From assembly GCA_035571515.1 (NCBI GenBank), contig DATNCQ010000207.1, positions 5,077-69,076 of the forward strand: a DNA stretch of 64,000 bases, written 5' to 3'. Below, piece by piece: positions 62,251 to 64,000 of this stretch (positions are counted from its first letter, which is position 1; each line of letters opens with the position of its first letter). The translations under genes were made by a program, and so were the position numbers. This stretch comes from Gp6-AA40 sp035571515. GTDB lineage: Bacteria > Acidobacteriota > Vicinamibacteria > Vicinamibacterales > UBA2999. Under the pieces are notes generated by a model. It saw nothing but the letters and a program-made list of their open reading frames with translations, was not told where the DNA came from and did no database searches.

Positions 62251-62922
62251 ATGCTGTTCAACTCAACCGACGCTCCGCCGGACTACCTCGGCGCTCGCGG
62301 CGACGGCGATCGCAGGAAGGGCGAGCGGCGCAGCCAGCCGCGCTCCGGTCCCGACCGGCGCCGGGGCGATCGGCGCCGCGCGACGCTGCGGAACACGCTG
62401 CTGGCCGCTGCGGCGGTGGCGCTGCCGCACCAGGTCAAGCCGGAATCGCTCAATCCCGCCTGGCTCCGTCCGCCGGTGCCCGTCGTCAGCACGCGGATCG
62501 AGAGCTTCGTCGGCATCCCCGCAAACCACGCCTACGATCGGTTCATCCAGGAAGCCTCCACGCGCTACCGGGTCGACGCGACCCTTATCCGATCGGTGAT
62601 GCAGACCGAGTCGGCGTTCGACGCGCTGGCGGTATCACGCGCGGGCGCGATGGGGCTGATGCAGCTGATGCCGGAGGTCGCGGTCGAGCTTGGCGTCGAG
62701 GATCCATTCGACCCGCGGCAGAACGTGATGGGCGGCGTGAAGTACCTCCGCCGGCTGCTCGACCTCTATAACGGCAACGTGCCGCTGGCGCTCGCCAGCT
62801 ACAATGCCGGCGCCACCAACGTGGCGCAGTACGGCGGCGTACCGCCGTTTCCCGAGACGCAGAACTACGTGAAGCAGATCACCAGGCTGGTCGCGTCCTC
62901 CCGCCGCGCGCGCACAGAATAA
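62251..62922 (+). CDS. Lytic transglycosylase (SLT domain)
   Basis: A 223-residue SLT (family 1) lytic transglycosylase. Residues 1-45 are a very Arg/Asp/Gly-rich N-terminus, then a short hydrophobic segment (TLLAAAAVALP) and the catalytic domain (about 95-215) with the Glu of SVMQTESAFDALAVSRAGAMGLMQLMP and the ASYNAG motif. It cleaves peptidoglycan without hydrolysis. Signal-type features are weak, so export is uncertain. Confidence 0.88.
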   Translation: MLFNSTDAPPDYLGARGDGDRRKGERRSQPRSGPDRRRGDRRRATLRNTLLAAAAVALPHQVKPESLNPAWLRPPVPVVSTRIESFVGIPANHAYDRFIQEASTRYRVDATLIRSVMQTESAFDALAVSRAGAMGLMQLMPEVAVELGVEDPFDPRQNVMGGVKYLRRLLDLYNGNVPLALASYNAGATNVAQYGGVPPFPETQNYVKQITRLVASSRRARTE

Positions 62923-62929
62923 CGACGGC

Positions 62930-64000
62930 GTGTCGCTCTCACTCCTTGCGCTCGGCCTGCTCGTGCCGCTGTCGCTCGCGCTCGAGTGGCTCGAGGCGCC
63001 GCCGATGTGGGTGTTTGCGGCGGGCGCCGCCGCCATCGTGCCGCTCGGCTCCTGGATTCGGCGCGCCACCGAGCAGGTCGCGGAACGCGCGGGCCCGGCC
63101 ATCGGCGGCCTGCTGAACGTGACCTTCGGCAACGCCGCCGAGTTCATCCTCGCGCTCTTCGTGCTCCGGTCGGGCAACATCGGCGTCGTCAAGGCGACGA
63201 TCACCGGGTCGATCATCGGCAACAGCCTGCTCGGCCTCGGCGCGTCGATCCTCGCCGGCACGTGGGGACGCGACAAGCAGACCTTCGATCGCCAGCGGGC
63301 GGGGCTGCTCGCCAGCCTGATGATCCTCTCGGTCATCGCGCTGCTGCTGCCGGCGGCGTTCGACTACACGGAGCGTGGCCTCGTCTCCGCGGAGCGCGCG
63401 CACGTGCTCGACGAGCGCCTCAGCCTCGGCGTGTCCGTCGTGCTGATCCTCGTCTACCTCGCCAACCTGTTCTACACGCTGGTGACGCACCGCGACGTCT
63501 TCGCGGGCGGCGAGGAGGAGGGGACGCCGACGTGGTCGCTCGCGACCGCGCTGGGCGTGCTCGCCGCCGCCACCGCCGCCGTGGCGCTCGAAGCGGAGCT
63601 CGTCTCCGGCGCGCTCGAGCCGACGGCGGAGGCGCTGGGACTGTCGCTGTTCTTCGTCGGCGTCATCGTGCTGCCGCTCGTCGGCAACGCGGCCGAGTAC
63701 GTCTCGGCGCTCTATTTCGCGCGCCGCAATCACATGGGGCTCGTGATGACGATCAGCGTCGGCTCGACAATCCAGATTGCGCTGATGACGGCGCCCGCGC
63801 TGGTGCTCGTGTCCTACCTGCTCGGCCACCCGATGGATCTCGTCTTCACCAACCCGCTGGAGCTGATGGCGATTGCCGCCAGCGCGTTCGTGGTCAATTC
63901 CATCGCGCTCGACGGCGAGACCACGTGGTTCGAGGGGACGATGCTCGTCGGCGTGTACGTGCTGCTGGCGCTGGCGTTCTTCTTCGCGGCGCCGCGGTGA
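62930..64000 (+). CDS. cax: Calcium/proton exchanger (CaxA type)
   Basis: A 356-residue polytopic antiporter of the Ca2+/cation exchanger superfamily. The duplicated motifs GNAAEFILALF (about residue 65) and GNAAEYVSALYFA (about 255) supply the two conserved glutamates of the ion path. About 11 helices are visible. It exports Ca2+ in exchange for protons across the inner membrane. The GTG start lies seven bases after the transglycosylase stop; the gene ends at the window edge but is complete. Confidence 0.9.
   Translation: MSLSLLALGLLVPLSLALEWLEAPPMWVFAAGAAAIVPLGSWIRRATEQVAERAGPAIGGLLNVTFGNAAEFILALFVLRSGNIGVVKATITGSIIGNSLLGLGASILAGTWGRDKQTFDRQRAGLLASLMILSVIALLLPAAFDYTERGLVSAERAHVLDERLSLGVSVVLILVYLANLFYTLVTHRDVFAGGEEEGTPTWSLATALGVLAAATAAVALEAELVSGALEPTAEALGLSLFFVGVIVLPLVGNAAEYVSALYFARRNHMGLVMTISVGSTIQIALMTAPALVLVSYLLGHPMDLVFTNPLELMAIAASAFVVNSIALDGETTWFEGTMLVGVYVLLALAFFFAAPR

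Overview
This is a GC-rich bacterial chromosome segment, probably from an acidobacterium of the Vicinamibacteria type. That placement is an inference. It rests on the three TonB-dependent receptors (two of them Oar-like with an N-terminal carboxypeptidase-regulatory domain), the secreted PQQ/NHL/cytochrome proteins, the DUF2934 and DinB-type proteins, and the very heavy load of short intergenic repeats. No phage, insertion sequence, integrase or CRISPR array was seen. One tRNA gene (His) is present.

Layout. 0-2.2 kb: a TonB-dependent receptor. 2.2-4.8 kb: an NHEJ cluster on the minus strand (Ku, a lone ligase OB-fold domain, and a LigD polymerase domain) preceded by a DUF2934 protein; the ligase adenylation domain is missing. 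5-12.7 kb: a GlgE-pathway operon (glgX, glgE, treS-maltokinase fusion). 13-18 kb: a response regulator/histidine kinase pair, a lone DHp-like protein, an SDR and a hybrid PAS-GAF kinase. 18-25.3 kb: tRNA-His, a methyltransferase and assorted small enzymes (DinB-like, CPBP protease, 2OG oxygenase, MetE-like, HEIGH metalloprotease, HAD phosphatase, diguanylate cyclase, cupin). 25.4-44.4 kb: a largely exported set with two paralogous lipoprotein-like genes, a metallo-beta-lactamase-fold protein, two Oar-like receptors, two NHL/propeller proteins, a heme-propeller protein, a cytochrome c, an alpha/beta hydrolase and a PQQ dehydrogenase. It looks like a periplasmic or outer-membrane uptake and oxidation region. 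44.4-53 kb: FmdB, MurJ and a five-gene peptide ABC transporter operon. 53-64 kb: RRM protein, B12-binding radical SAM, RNB exonuclease, thioredoxin, an osmoprotectant-type ABC system, PLD-like protein, lytic transglycosylase and a Ca2+/H+ exchanger.

The most unusual feature is the repeat system. About a dozen unrelated families of short palindromes and 7-12 bp tandem words occupy the gaps. Nine of the ten convergent (3'-3') gene junctions carry one, and the divergent, promoter-bearing gaps carry essentially none. Many stop codons lie in or within a few bases of a repeat. Several repeats have been read into proteins: inserts inside LigD-Pol, GlgE and TreS-Mak; signal-peptide or N-terminal segments of five proteins; and C-terminal tails of two signalling proteins.
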